Shown piece by piece: positions 1 to 8,591 of a stretch of 15,599 bases of DNA. The notes under the pieces were generated by a model, which was not told where the DNA came from, did not search any database, and worked only from the letters and a program-made list of their open reading frames with translations. A program made the translations under genes and the position numbers. Positions within the stretch are counted from its first letter, which is position 1. Each line of letters opens with the position of its first letter. The stretch comes from an uncultured Fidelibacterota bacterium (lineage in GTDB: Bacteria; Marinisomatota; Marinisomatia; Marinisomatales; TCS55): assembly GCA_913046805.1 (NCBI GenBank), contig CAJWTA010000021.1:1-15599 (forward strand), read 5' to 3'.

Positions 1-1010
1 ATATTTTTCCAATCTTTTCTATTAATACCCTTACCATTATCTTTAATGTATATATGCGCATAATCGTATTCAGCTTTTACCGATACTTCAACTTTTCCAT
101 TTTTGTTCTTGATTGAATCAATTCCATTACGAATCAAATTTTCAAAAACCCATCCAAGTAAAACGGAATTTCCTAAAATATATAAATCATCATAAATATT
201 TACATTCAATGCTGTGACATTGCCAAGTGTAGGTATTCTTTTTTTAAGATATTCTACCTGTTCATTGATAAGGTTTGAAAGTGACATTCTTTCCAAGGGT
301 GAATGGGATGCCATTTGACCAAACCTATCAGAAATTTGCTCTAATCTTGTCATATCTGATCGCATTTCCTTTGCAATTTTTTCCGACTCTTTTGGATGGG
401 TATCCATTCTATCTATCCAGCCTAATAGTGCAGAGATTGGGGTACCAAGCTGATGAGCCGTCTCACGGGCCATTCCAACCCATATTTGACGTTTTTCATT
501 TTCACGAATTGAGTTAAATCCTAAGAAACCAACTAATACAAACATTAAAACTACTATTATTTCTAAATACGGCAACCATTCAAGCCTTCGAACGATCACT
601 GAATCACCAAAATACAAATACCCTAAAACTGTTGAAGCGTTCGTTTCTGGATCGAAAAACTCAATAGATATAGGGTCGTTGTTTTTTCTCATTTTTTTAA
701 TATGATAGCCTAGTTTATCTTCATCTACATCAATATTTCTTGAATACAATGGATTATTTAGCTTATCAGTATAAATGATTGGGAATTGAACTTTTTTTAT
801 TATTTCATCAAACACAAACCCAAGGTTGGCATCATTTTCTTCATTTATGGTGTTGGCGATTATTCTCGAATAAACAGTTACTATTTGCCTATTGTCTTCT
901 CGAAGTTGCGAAACAATGGAATTTGAATAAAAGATAGTTCCAGCGATTAATACTAATCCAAAAAAAAGAATACCGATCTTTATTTTTGCACTATTTGCAT
1001 ATCTTTTCAT
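1..1010 (-). CDS. Sensor histidine kinase, C-terminus cut by window edge
   Basis: I translated this gene by hand from the ATG at 1010; 336 codons are visible and the frame runs open through position 1. It is a membrane sensor kinase of a two-component system. Residues about 11-28 and 147-165 are hydrophobic membrane segments. They enclose a periplasmic sensor region of about 115 residues that I cannot assign to a named domain. The H-box ARETAHQLGTPISALLGW places the phospho-accepting His at residue 186. The N-box ENLIRNGIDSI is at 290-300 and the first glycine box KDNGKGI at 323-329, so the ATP-binding domain is present up to the cut. The remaining G2 region lies outside. The start overlaps the stop of the YfhO gene as ATGA (1007-1010), which implies translational coupling. 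The H-box resembles kinases common in Bacteroidota and relatives. Its signal and its response regulator are unknown; a regulator may follow beyond the left edge. Confidence 0.93.
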   Translation of the reverse strand, partial: MKRYANSAKIKIGILFFGLVLIAGTIFYSNSIVSQLREDNRQIVTVYSRIIANTINEENDANLGFVFDEIIKKVQFPIIYTDKLNNPLYSRNIDVDEDKLGYHIKKMRKNNDPISIEFFDPETNASTVLGYLYFGDSVIVRRLEWLPYLEIIVVLMFVLVGFLGFNSIRENEKRQIWVGMARETAHQLGTPISALLGWIDRMDTHPKESEKIAKEMRSDMTRLEQISDRFGQMASHSPLERMSLSNLINEQVEYLKKRIPTLGNVTALNVNIYDDLYILGNSVLLGWVFENLIRNGIDSIKNKNGKVEVSVKAEYDYAHIYIKDNGKGINRKDWKN

Positions 1011-3364
1011 TTTCTTCTTTCTTTGTAAAAGCCAGACCCAATTAGTGCAATCGAAATCATAAAGCTCAGCAGAGAAATAGAATATCCAAAATTGAAAGAT
1101 GATTTATCATAAACAAACTCAATAGTATGAGCTCCTTTAGGAACTATTACGCCTCTTAATATACCATTAACCTGAAAAGTCTTTGTTGGGTTTTTATCGA
1201 CGAAAGCTTTCCATCTCAACGGGTAAAAAATCTCACTAAGAACAAGAAATTGATCTTCAAATGATTCAGTGGTAATGGTTGTTTTGTGGATAGATTGGTC
1301 AATCGATTTTATTTTACCAAGCTTTGTGGGTGTTAAATCAATCTTTTCAAACGTATAAACTTTTTCTTTCGGGTTATAATCTTGGAATGAAATCCTTTGC
1401 CAAATTTCTGACTCTTTAACTTTTTCAACCTCATTTACAAACCATGCTCTGGGTAAATAGTTATTCAATTTATAGATGGCTGTAGGTAAATCACCTCTAG
1501 AGGTTTTAAGATTACCTTTTTTTTCTAAAGAAAGATCGGGATGGTTGATTATTTGCACATCAGGTACTACTAAATATTTTGTATTCATCATTCTTAGTAC
1601 AGGTAGTAAGCCTGCGTTTTGCGTATTTTGCAAAAAATCGTTGTAAATATTTAGCTTCGCAGGGTGATATCCACCTATCGACTCTAGCCCAAAGGCTGCA
1701 AAGCGTGAATCTCCAAAAAGCTGTCCTGCGGGATATATTCTAAATTTTTCATCATCGCTTGAAAGGTGACCAACAATTTTATCTTCACGATAATAATCTT
1801 TTACGAATCTCTTAGAAATTAATTGAGATGCTCTTCCGCTGGATCTGTCTGGCTCAATAATCTTTTTATCTACTATGACGATATCAATAAGTGCTATTGA
1901 AATCAAACAGAGAGCAAATATCCTTTTTGAAACTTTATTGTTATACCACATCCATAGCAACGCAAAAGATAGGAAAACAAAAAAAATCATTCCCCAAGCA
2001 TCTGAAATCCACAAATCCCATCTAACTGCGTTGATGGCCTCAATTTGTGATGGGTCATTTGTCCGAGGCATTGTAAATCGCCCCATTAGGAACTGCCTGA
2101 TTGAATTAGAACTAAAAACAAGCGATAAGAAAAATACGGCAAAAGGCGCTATTGCAATGTAGAGCCATTTTGGTGTGTATTTATTTTTTGCTTGAAGAAT
2201 TTTATCAATTCCAAATGCAGCGAAGATAGCAACGTTAAATTGTACTAAAATCAAGATCATATGTGGAACTCTGAACTTATCAAAGTAAGGGAAAAAATTA
2301 AAAAATAAATTGTAAACGATATTAAAATGTCTGCCAAAAGAAATAAACAATGCCAGAATCGTTGCAGAAAGTAAATACCATTTAAATAATCCTTTTTTAT
2401 GAACCATGCCAAAAAGCGCAAGACCCAGAACAACGATACCCATGTAATTAGGGTAATCGGTAAAAGGCATATAGCCCCAATACACTTGACCCCCAAAGCC
2501 AAAAGAGGAAGGTATAAGGAATGTTAATATTTCGTATGGGTGAAAAGACCATCCTGTTGCATAATTATAATCTGAACCGCCACTCGAAGATCCGCCTCTA
2601 ACTGAAAACGGTGTATACTCAATAGCAGGAATATAAATTAGGGCTGAAATACCTATACCAAGTACACAAGCAATCAATATGAAAAGTAGTTTTTTAGATA
2701 AAATCTGTTTATCATTTTTCTTTCTAATATTATCAATTAGCAAAATTAAAAAATATAAACCAATTAAAAGCCAGGTATAGTATGCTATTTGAGCATGTGC
2801 ACGCTGCAACTGAAAACCAAGAATCAATGCAAGTGATCCTGTATTTTTTATAGATGGATCATTCCATGACTTGATCGATAGCCAAAGTGCCCATGGAATA
2901 TATGCAGCGGTCATGAGCTGACTTCCATGGCCGTACACTGCCATAGTTATCATAAAGGGCGTAGTCATAAATGCTGTCGCTCCAAAAAATGAAGCTGTTT
3001 TTGAGCACTTAAGCTCACGCAACAATATCATACACCCTAAACCGGAAAAAATAAGATGTATAAATTGAATGGTAGAACCTGAAAGAGAAAAGATTTTAAA
3101 TATATATTCTGGAAAATAAAGTTTAGAAAGATAAGAAAATGATTCTGCGGTTGGCATTCCACTAAAAACCCAAGGTTGCCAAAGAGGATATCCTCCGATG
3201 CTTTCAGAAGCTTTATTTAAAGCCATGGCTACGGACCTTGGACTTAAACTATCAGGAGATCCAAAAAGTTTTGCTCCAAAGATTATTGGGTCAAAAAGAA
3301 AAATGGTTATCAATGTAAAGGCAACGACAGATAAGAAGAATACGTTTTTAAAATTAAAATTCAT
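1007..3364 (-). CDS. YfhO-family GT-C-like integral membrane protein
   Basis: This 785-residue protein has a short cytoplasmic N-terminus, many hydrophobic helices through about residue 490, a large soluble region, and a final membrane helix near the C-terminus. That layout matches the YfhO family. Visible family-like features are the first extracytoplasmic loop with SPDS at 36-39, the WQPWVFSGMP stretch at about 62-71, and GGYHPAKLNIYNDF and NTKYLVV around 560-600. In Bacillus subtilis, YfhO is a GT-C-type transferase that works with the GT2 enzyme CsbB to glycosylate lipoteichoic acid, using a polyprenyl-phosphate sugar outside the membrane. A similar role in an extracytoplasmic glycan is an inference here; the acceptor is unknown. 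The start overlaps the flippase stop as ATGA (3361-3364), and the stop overlaps the kinase start. Its size and topology argue against it being a polymerase of the ordinary Wzy type. Confidence 0.85.
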   Translation of the reverse strand: MNFNFKNVFFLSVVAFTLITIFLFDPIIFGAKLFGSPDSLSPRSVAMALNKASESIGGYPLWQPWVFSGMPTAESFSYLSKLYFPEYIFKIFSLSGSTIQFIHLIFSGLGCMILLRELKCSKTASFFGATAFMTTPFMITMAVYGHGSQLMTAAYIPWALWLSIKSWNDPSIKNTGSLALILGFQLQRAHAQIAYYTWLLIGLYFLILLIDNIRKKNDKQILSKKLLFILIACVLGIGISALIYIPAIEYTPFSVRGGSSSGGSDYNYATGWSFHPYEILTFLIPSSFGFGGQVYWGYMPFTDYPNYMGIVVLGLALFGMVHKKGLFKWYLLSATILALFISFGRHFNIVYNLFFNFFPYFDKFRVPHMILILVQFNVAIFAAFGIDKILQAKNKYTPKWLYIAIAPFAVFFLSLVFSSNSIRQFLMGRFTMPRTNDPSQIEAINAVRWDLWISDAWGMIFFVFLSFALLWMWYNNKVSKRIFALCLISIALIDIVIVDKKIIEPDRSSGRASQLISKRFVKDYYREDKIVGHLSSDDEKFRIYPAGQLFGDSRFAAFGLESIGGYHPAKLNIYNDFLQNTQNAGLLPVLRMMNTKYLVVPDVQIINHPDLSLEKKGNLKTSRGDLPTAIYKLNNYLPRAWFVNEVEKVKESEIWQRISFQDYNPKEKVYTFEKIDLTPTKLGKIKSIDQSIHKTTITTESFEDQFLVLSEIFYPLRWKAFVDKNPTKTFQVNGILRGVIVPKGAHTIEFVYDKSSFNFGYSISLLSFMISIALIGSGFYKERRK

Positions 3365-4866
3365 TTATTAATTCTTAATCCTTTCTTTATAACGCCAAAA
3401 CCCGCGATGAAGCTTTTATCTTCTTCTTCAATTTTCATTATCCAGATCAGCAGTGAATAAATCGCTATACAGCTTAAGCACCCAATAATAAGTTCAATAA
3501 AATAATGAAAATTTTCAAAATATACCTTTACATGAATTAAACAAAAATAAGTGGCTATACCTGCAAATAACGGCTTGACCATCTTTAGGGATAGAAAATT
3601 CATTTTTAAATAAAGTCTAACCTGAATAGATCGCAATAAACCTACAGAAGTCATTGTTACAAGTGTTGCGTAAGCTGCTCCTAGGTTACCATATGATGGT
3701 ATTAAATAGTAGTTTAAAGCAAAGTTTAATGCGAACGCAATTGCGGTGTTAGTTAATACCAGTTTAGCAAATCCAGACATTCCAAGAGTTGGTGATGCTG
3801 CACCGAAAAAGGCTTGAATTAAGGTTGAAACTGTTAGCACAACTAATACATAATTACTTACCCGGTACTCATTACCAAATAAAGAAAGGATATTTTCTGG
3901 AAAAACGAATAACATGATTGATATTGGTATAGAAAATACCAATAGCCACCGGCTCACAAGTTTGTATATTTCATTCATTTTTGAAATATTGTTTTCACTA
4001 TGAAATTGTGAAATTAGAGGAGCATATATTCCAATAAATGACATTAATAATGATTGCAATAAACCCGCTGTGCGAGCTGCCGGATGATATAAACCAACAG
4101 TGGTTGAATCAGTAAAAAATCCAAGCATTAGTATGTCCATCCAGTGCATTAATGTTTGTAAAATTATTACAAACATAAACGGATAGGAAAATTTTAATAA
4201 ATCATAATTAAATCTTGATGATATGATTTGGGCTAATCTCACTTTTGATAAATAACGTAAGGGTTGAAATATAGAAATTAACCCAACTATTCCAGTGATC
4301 AGCATCGGATACATCAATGCTGATTCTTGAGATAAAAAGTTAAAACAAAGAATCATACTCAATAACAAAGTAGATGGATTTATAAATTGGGTTACTATTG
4401 CCTTGTATTTAAGTTTTTTGTAGCCTTGTGTGGCTGCAGCTGCAATAAAAGTGGTAGAATTAAATGGAATTGTGATTGAAAAAACCACAAGAACGCTTAT
4501 CATTAATGATTGTTCAGACAAGATACTATTTACTATATACGAAGAAGAAAAAAGTAATATAACCATTATTATCAACGAAAATACCGTACACATCTTCATC
4601 GCAGATGCTACTATCATTGAGATCTCAGCTCTATCATTTTTAGGATCTAATCTACTTACAAACCTCATGACTCCCGTTTCCATACCCATCTTAGATAAAA
4701 CTTCGCTTATCAACATTATCGCGTTAGCCATAGAATAAATACCTAGATATTCTGGACCTACCCATCTAGCCAACAAAGCGGAATAGAGATATCGATTTAA
4801 GCTACCGTAGAATATTCCCGTAAATGATATGATTGACTCTTTTGCAATTTTTTGAGCAGTATTCAT
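3361..4866 (-). CDS. Wzx-type oligosaccharide flippase (MOP superfamily)
   Basis: This 501-residue protein is almost entirely hydrophobic and shows about 12-14 membrane helices, the usual size and topology of polysaccharide flippases. The N-terminal stretch RWVGPEYLGIYS (residues 34-45) is the typical first loop after helix 1 in this family. The central VGLYHPAARTAGLLQSLLMS region, followed by a basic/polar loop and an FPENILSLFG-like stretch, matches the second half of such transporters. The expected role is to flip a lipid-linked oligosaccharide from the cytoplasmic to the outer face of the inner membrane. The ATG at 4866 shares one base with the TAA of the upstream GT2 (TAATG arrangement), and its own stop overlaps the YfhO start. 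Five glycosyltransferases upstream fit that role. MurJ is an alternative member of the superfamily, but the surrounding glycan genes favour Wzx. Confidence 0.9.
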   Translation of the reverse strand: MNTAQKIAKESIISFTGIFYGSLNRYLYSALLARWVGPEYLGIYSMANAIMLISEVLSKMGMETGVMRFVSRLDPKNDRAEISMIVASAMKMCTVFSLIIMVILLFSSSYIVNSILSEQSLMISVLVVFSITIPFNSTTFIAAAATQGYKKLKYKAIVTQFINPSTLLLSMILCFNFLSQESALMYPMLITGIVGLISIFQPLRYLSKVRLAQIISSRFNYDLLKFSYPFMFVIILQTLMHWMDILMLGFFTDSTTVGLYHPAARTAGLLQSLLMSFIGIYAPLISQFHSENNISKMNEIYKLVSRWLLVFSIPISIMLFVFPENILSLFGNEYRVSNYVLVVLTVSTLIQAFFGAASPTLGMSGFAKLVLTNTAIAFALNFALNYYLIPSYGNLGAAYATLVTMTSVGLLRSIQVRLYLKMNFLSLKMVKPLFAGIATYFCLIHVKVYFENFHYFIELIIGCLSCIAIYSLLIWIMKIEEEDKSFIAGFGVIKKGLRINK

Positions 4867-5741
4867 TACGTCTTTGTTAACATTCCTTTAATTATTCCTA
4901 ATTGTGACCATACGATTGCCAGGGGGCCGTGTCTTCCTTTTAAAAGGTCGTTTAATGTAACAGCAGCTAAATAAAAAATTGCAGGGAATATTCTTAATTT
5001 CAATTTATGCTTTCGTAAAAAATAAATGGTATTGTGAGACCTATAGTACATCCCTCTAGACGCAGATTCTTTTCGAGTTCCACCTAAGGGCACTCTTAAG
5101 TGCTCCATTACAGGACTGGGTTCGTATATTACGTGCCCACCGTTCTCAATGATATTAAAACCAAAATCTGCATCCTCGAGCATTGCATTGCCAATGTAAT
5201 TAGTATCAAAACCGCCTAGCTCTAGGTAGCGTTTTTTTCGTATTGCAAAATTACCTCCAGGAGCCCATTGACAGATGCCTCTATTATCAGTATCAAAATT
5301 TTTTAATGTTTTACCATACCAGGTTATCCATCCACCAACTATTTTATTACTTTGTCTGAATATATTAGTGTTTTTTTCTATCACGCGACCAGCAACGCAC
5401 CATATCTTAGAATCTAATTTTTTAAAAATTAACTTATATGAATTGACAAGATTTGGGTTTGGTATGCAATCATCGTCAAGATAAATTAAAATTTCATTTG
5501 AGGCTATCTTAGCACCTATATTCCTTGCATTAGGCAACCCAATCTCTTCAATATGTAAATATTTGTATTTTATTGAACTATCCTCAAATTTAAAATTCAA
5601 TAGCTGGGGATGGGCTGATTCTGTTTGATCTACAACGACAAGCTCATAATCCTCGCAATTCTGCAGTTTTAAATAATTAAGTGTCTGAATCACAGTTTCT
5701 TGTCTATTGTAGGTAGGAATTATCAGTGAAATATTAGACAT
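4866..5741 (-). CDS. GT2 family glycosyltransferase
   Basis: This 291-residue GT-A fold enzyme is expected to transfer a sugar from a nucleotide sugar to a lipid-linked acceptor at the cytoplasmic face. The nucleotide-binding start SLIIPTYNR lies at residues 5-13. A metal-binding DDD triad lies at 89-91 within LIYLDDDCIP. GGNFAIRKKRYLELGGFD lies at 162-179, and the catalytic-base ED pair at 189-190 within LEDADFGF. His214 in MEHLR is typical of the GT2 C-terminal end. A hydrophobic patch at about 252-264 may help membrane association. All core motifs are intact, so it looks active. The sugar and the linkage cannot be read from the sequence. Its ATG at 5741 lies three bases after the stop of the preceding GT2. 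Confidence 0.93.
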   Translation of the reverse strand: MSNISLIIPTYNRQETVIQTLNYLKLQNCEDYELVVVDQTESAHPQLLNFKFEDSSIKYKYLHIEEIGLPNARNIGAKIASNEILIYLDDDCIPNPNLVNSYKLIFKKLDSKIWCVAGRVIEKNTNIFRQSNKIVGGWITWYGKTLKNFDTDNRGICQWAPGGNFAIRKKRYLELGGFDTNYIGNAMLEDADFGFNIIENGGHVIYEPSPVMEHLRVPLGGTRKESASRGMYYRSHNTIYFLRKHKLKLRIFPAIFYLAAVTLNDLLKGRHGPLAIVWSQLGIIKGMLTKT

Positions 5742-5744
5742 AAA

Positions 5745-6737
5745 TCAATCAATCCTAATCCTATATTTAACTTTTTTGCTTAACCATATTTTTTCAAAAA
5801 CTTTTCTTATGCTTTGAGGCAATAGTGTAAAAAAAATAAAAACGATATTTTTTAATCCAAATGGAAATAGATACAGAGAATTAAAAAAATATTTTCTCGC
5901 TAATCTCATTTTTCCATGTGAAAAGAGTTTTCTCCCACAATAAAATTTGTAAATGCTGTGAATTCGATTTTGATTGTTGATTTTGGATTGAGCGCGGTTG
6001 ATGCTTTCAAACCTATGGAGCGGTTCTTTTGTTTTTAATTTACGGGCACGATAACAATCTCTCGCTAGATCAGCATACGCATTCTGTTTTTCTTTATTAG
6101 CAAAGCTTATACTTTCAGGTGAGATAGTTCTAACATACAGAGTTTCTTCTAAATTGGCTACTTTACAAGATTCGGTGAGCCTCAACCATAAATCATAATC
6201 CTGTGAGTGCTTAAACTCTTCCCTGTAACCATTCAGCTGCATTATGTCATCTTTTTTTGCCATAATTGATCCATGGCAAAATGCGTTTTGGTAAAGTATG
6301 CTATTTTTTATTTCGGAATCCGTTATAGGAAAAGAGGTTGTTCCTAAGCTTACTCCTGATAACGAAGTTTCTTTTACCCAAGATCCACACATTGAAATTG
6401 TGGTATTTTTTTCTAAAAATTTAATTTGCTCAAAAAAACGATTTTGTTTAGAAAAATCTCCTGCATCATGTCTTGCAATATATTTACCATTTGATTCTTT
6501 TAGAGCAATGTTTAGAGCTGCAGTGAGGCCTATTTTTGGAGAGTTAATTAAAACAATCCTCTTATCTAAAATATCATCAACAACCGACCTCACTTCTTCA
6601 GATGAACCGTCATTGACTATAATAAGCTCAAAATGACCATATGTCTGATTTACAATACTTTCAAGTGATTGAAAAAGAGTTCCATCATCTCGATTTACAC
6701 CAACAATTACAGAAACTAAGGGTTCTGTCTTATTCAC
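5745..6737 (-). CDS. GT2 family glycosyltransferase, GTG start
   Basis: This 330-residue protein is a second GT2 enzyme of the glycan block. It opens with VSVIVGVNRDD (residues 8-18) instead of the usual PVYN-type start. It then shows VNDGSS (41-46), an acidic metal site ARHDAGD (88-94) where most relatives have DADD-like residues, and HSQDYDLWLRLTE (177-189), a good match to the GT2 'QDYDLWLRL' motif. A basic C-terminal tail follows a hydrophobic stretch at about 296-306, so the enzyme probably sits on the inner membrane. The start codon is GTG at 6737, and it overlaps the end of the toroid-protein gene by 8 bases. No in-frame ATG near it would do better. The donor sugar is unknown. The HDAGD site keeps both acidic residues (D91 and D94), so activity is plausible. 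Confidence 0.92.
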   Translation of the reverse strand: MNKTEPLVSVIVGVNRDDGTLFQSLESIVNQTYGHFELIIVNDGSSEEVRSVVDDILDKRIVLINSPKIGLTAALNIALKESNGKYIARHDAGDFSKQNRFFEQIKFLEKNTTISMCGSWVKETSLSGVSLGTTSFPITDSEIKNSILYQNAFCHGSIMAKKDDIMQLNGYREEFKHSQDYDLWLRLTESCKVANLEETLYVRTISPESISFANKEKQNAYADLARDCYRARKLKTKEPLHRFESINRAQSKINNQNRIHSIYKFYCGRKLFSHGKMRLARKYFFNSLYLFPFGLKNIVFIFFTLLPQSIRKVFEKIWLSKKVKYRIRID

Positions 6738-7935
6738 TTTGCATCCAACCTATTGAAGGAAGACGTCTAAAGGTAAAATCTATATCGTGTTTTTTTAATC
6801 CAGGTATTAATTTTTCAATAGTTGCAATTGATAAGAGTCTGAACCATGTAGACCAAGAATCGCTATGACTTATATCGTATTTCATCTGGCCCCAATTACT
6901 ATACTTATATGTTTTTTGTTCTCTAAAAAATGGAATAAAAGAGCCAATATAATTATTTTTAACTATCCATTTTATCATTCCAATATTGAACAACTGCGAC
7001 CTTGGGTTGAAGTATTTAAGGCCAATTAAAAAGGGGAATTTTGGTCTTTTTGCCCAGCAAAATCCTCCATCTGTATTGCCATTTTGCAATAACATTGCAT
7101 GTGCACGACTCAAGTGCATTGCAAATTCATCGCTAATATTAGTAGTCACTTTTGAAATTACATCAATTGCATCTAGATCTTCACATGCACCTCCACCGCC
7201 AAAAGGATGAAACAAACCATCTCTCATTTGTAATTGAAAGACAGAAGACGTCATTCTTTCTGAAAAATTAATTTTTCTATTAAAATACTTATAAAAAATG
7301 AGAAAGTGATAAGCTGCTGCCATTGAAACAAAAGCGCTTGCTTTAAATTGAGTACCCCATAAACCAGTTTTAGGGTCTTGAAAGGAGTCTAGCACGTCAA
7401 AGATCATTTGAATATTATCAAGCGAATCTTCGTTTTTCATTGTTATATAATCATAAGAAAAAAATTGAAGCAAAAACATAATTTTATTGCTTTCATGCCA
7501 TGGATTTTTCCAATTAACTCTATCAAAGAATTTTAAAATTTTTTCTTTTCCTCTAAAGCTATCAATAAATGCTAATCGAAACTTTGGCTTAACACCAAGA
7601 GCATCCAAAGCTGAAATTGCAAAGGCCGTTGTTTGATAATGAAGATAATTAGTTTCTAGGTCTTCTATTCTTTCATTTTTTATATCCAAATTGAAGTCAA
7701 TAAAAAAGCCACTCTCTTCATCTTGATGGCTTAAAAAGAAATCTTGATGTCTTTTTTTTTCTAATAAACTCAGAGAATTGATTAGTTCCAATGTAATTAT
7801 TGAAAAAGCTGAACTCATCAAAGTTGTTTGGTTATAATTCTTTTGAAGGTGAAATCCGCCCTCCTCATTTTGAAGTGAAAAAATAAAGTTTTCTAAGGAA
7901 TCTTTATTTATTTGATGCACTTGAATAACATCCAT
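6730..7935 (-). CDS. Alpha/alpha-toroid protein with prenyltransferase/terpene-cyclase-like repeats
   Basis: I do not recognise a named function for this 401-residue protein. It contains spaced repeats of the kind found in terpene-cyclase and protein-prenyltransferase alpha/alpha barrels: LQNEEGGFHL (21-30), QDEESGFFID (71-80), FQDPKTGLWG (185-194), LQMRDGLFHPF (235-245) and LQNGNTDGGFCWA (283-295). The most striking segment is GGGGACEDLDAIDVI (246-260), rich in Gly with Cys251, Glu252, Asp253, Asp255 and Asp258. There is no signal peptide and no clear membrane helix, so it is probably cytoplasmic. It sits between a methyltransferase and a GT2 inside a glycan operon, which suggests a role in glycan or lipid-carrier modification; that is inference. 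The ATG at 7935 overlaps the methyltransferase end by 28 bases. A GTG at 7920 would reduce this to 13. True terpene cyclisation is not shown: the canonical DxDD acid motif is not present in exact form. Confidence 0.85.
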   Translation of the reverse strand: MDVIQVHQINKDSLENFIFSLQNEEGGFHLQKNYNQTTLMSSAFSIITLELINSLSLLEKKRHQDFFLSHQDEESGFFIDFNLDIKNERIEDLETNYLHYQTTAFAISALDALGVKPKFRLAFIDSFRGKEKILKFFDRVNWKNPWHESNKIMFLLQFFSYDYITMKNEDSLDNIQMIFDVLDSFQDPKTGLWGTQFKASAFVSMAAAYHFLIFYKYFNRKINFSERMTSSVFQLQMRDGLFHPFGGGGACEDLDAIDVISKVTTNISDEFAMHLSRAHAMLLQNGNTDGGFCWAKRPKFPFLIGLKYFNPRSQLFNIGMIKWIVKNNYIGSFIPFFREQKTYKYSNWGQMKYDISHSDSWSTWFRLLSIATIEKLIPGLKKHDIDFTFRRLPSIGWMQSE

Positions 7936-8591
7936 TCTTCAGGTTGGCTTTCAATTTCTACATTGCTGAAATAATTCAATAAAACTAATCTTAGCATCTT
8001 GATAGAATAAAGCTGTAAATGGTAGGGGTCAATTTTTTTGAGTGCTAAAATTTTTAAAGGATTTTTCGTTTCAACCTGAGGCGTGCTTCCAACAAAAACT
8101 CCTCCTTTCTTTAACACTCTGACAATCTCTGATAAATATTTTTCCCCATCTAGCTTATTAAAATGCTCAATAGCTTCCATACTAACTACAGTATCAAATG
8201 ACTCATCGGAAAAATCAAGCGCAAGAGCATTCATTTCCTCAAAAATAAGATTGCCTTTTGGGTATTTATTTTTCGCCATACTAATCGATTCTTTTGAATA
8301 ATCAACCGCATTTACAGAAACCGCGATTTTTGAGAGCTCATTTGATGTCCAACCGGTTCCACAGCATAAATCAAGAACTCGCTTACCTTTTGAAAAATTA
8401 ATTGCATAATCGCACCTTCTCTTAAAAACATTTAACCATGGATCATTCTCCCATTTAGGATCATTTGGATCAGCTCTCTCCTCTTCGTGCATAACATTTG
8501 TACCAAAAGTATATTTGACTATTACAACTATAGCTTTGATACTATCAAGTATGGTAGTAACACCAGGAATTTTTCTAAGAAAATTTTTCAT
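7908..8591 (-). CDS. Class I SAM-dependent methyltransferase
   Basis: This 227-residue protein is a Rossmann-fold methyltransferase (Methyltransf_11/25 type). Motif I is VLDLCCGTG at residues 72-80. The acidic residue that contacts the SAM ribose is in AVDYS (95-99). Motif II is FDTVVSMEAIEHF at 132-144, and motif III LKKGGVFVGSTP at 160-171. The reading frame stays open upstream to an ATG at 8735, but I chose the ATG at 8591. It overlaps the stop of the upstream GT2 as ATGA (8588-8591), the arrangement seen repeatedly in this operon, and the extra 48 residues would lie wholly inside that GT2 gene without any recognisable domain. The likely role is methylation of a sugar in the glycan, but the substrate is not visible. 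Ubiquinone-type methyltransferases share these motifs and are the main alternative; the context argues against them. Confidence 0.9.
   Translation of the reverse strand: MKNFLRKIPGVTTILDSIKAIVVIVKYTFGTNVMHEEERADPNDPKWENDPWLNVFKRRCDYAINFSKGKRVLDLCCGTGWTSNELSKIAVSVNAVDYSKESISMAKNKYPKGNLIFEEMNALALDFSDESFDTVVSMEAIEHFNKLDGEKYLSEIVRVLKKGGVFVGSTPQVETKNPLKILALKKIDPYHLQLYSIKMLRLVLLNYFSNVEIESQPEEWMLFKCIK

Noticed and set aside
275..517. Plus-strand open frame of 80 codons
   Set aside because: It lies antisense to the H-box region of the histidine kinase, whose motifs are clear; no family resemblance in the plus frame.
4430..4738. Plus-strand open frame of 102 codons, rich in Ile and Thr
   Set aside because: It is the mirror of hydrophobic helices of the flippase; its composition is what antisense reading of such helices gives.
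6298..6636. Plus-strand open frame of 112 codons
   Set aside because: It is antisense to the catalytic core of an intact GT2 gene and shows no motifs.
6730..7935. Calling the toroid protein a squalene-hopene cyclase
   Set aside because: It is much shorter than such cyclases, lacks an exact DxDD motif and has no terpene-pathway neighbours.
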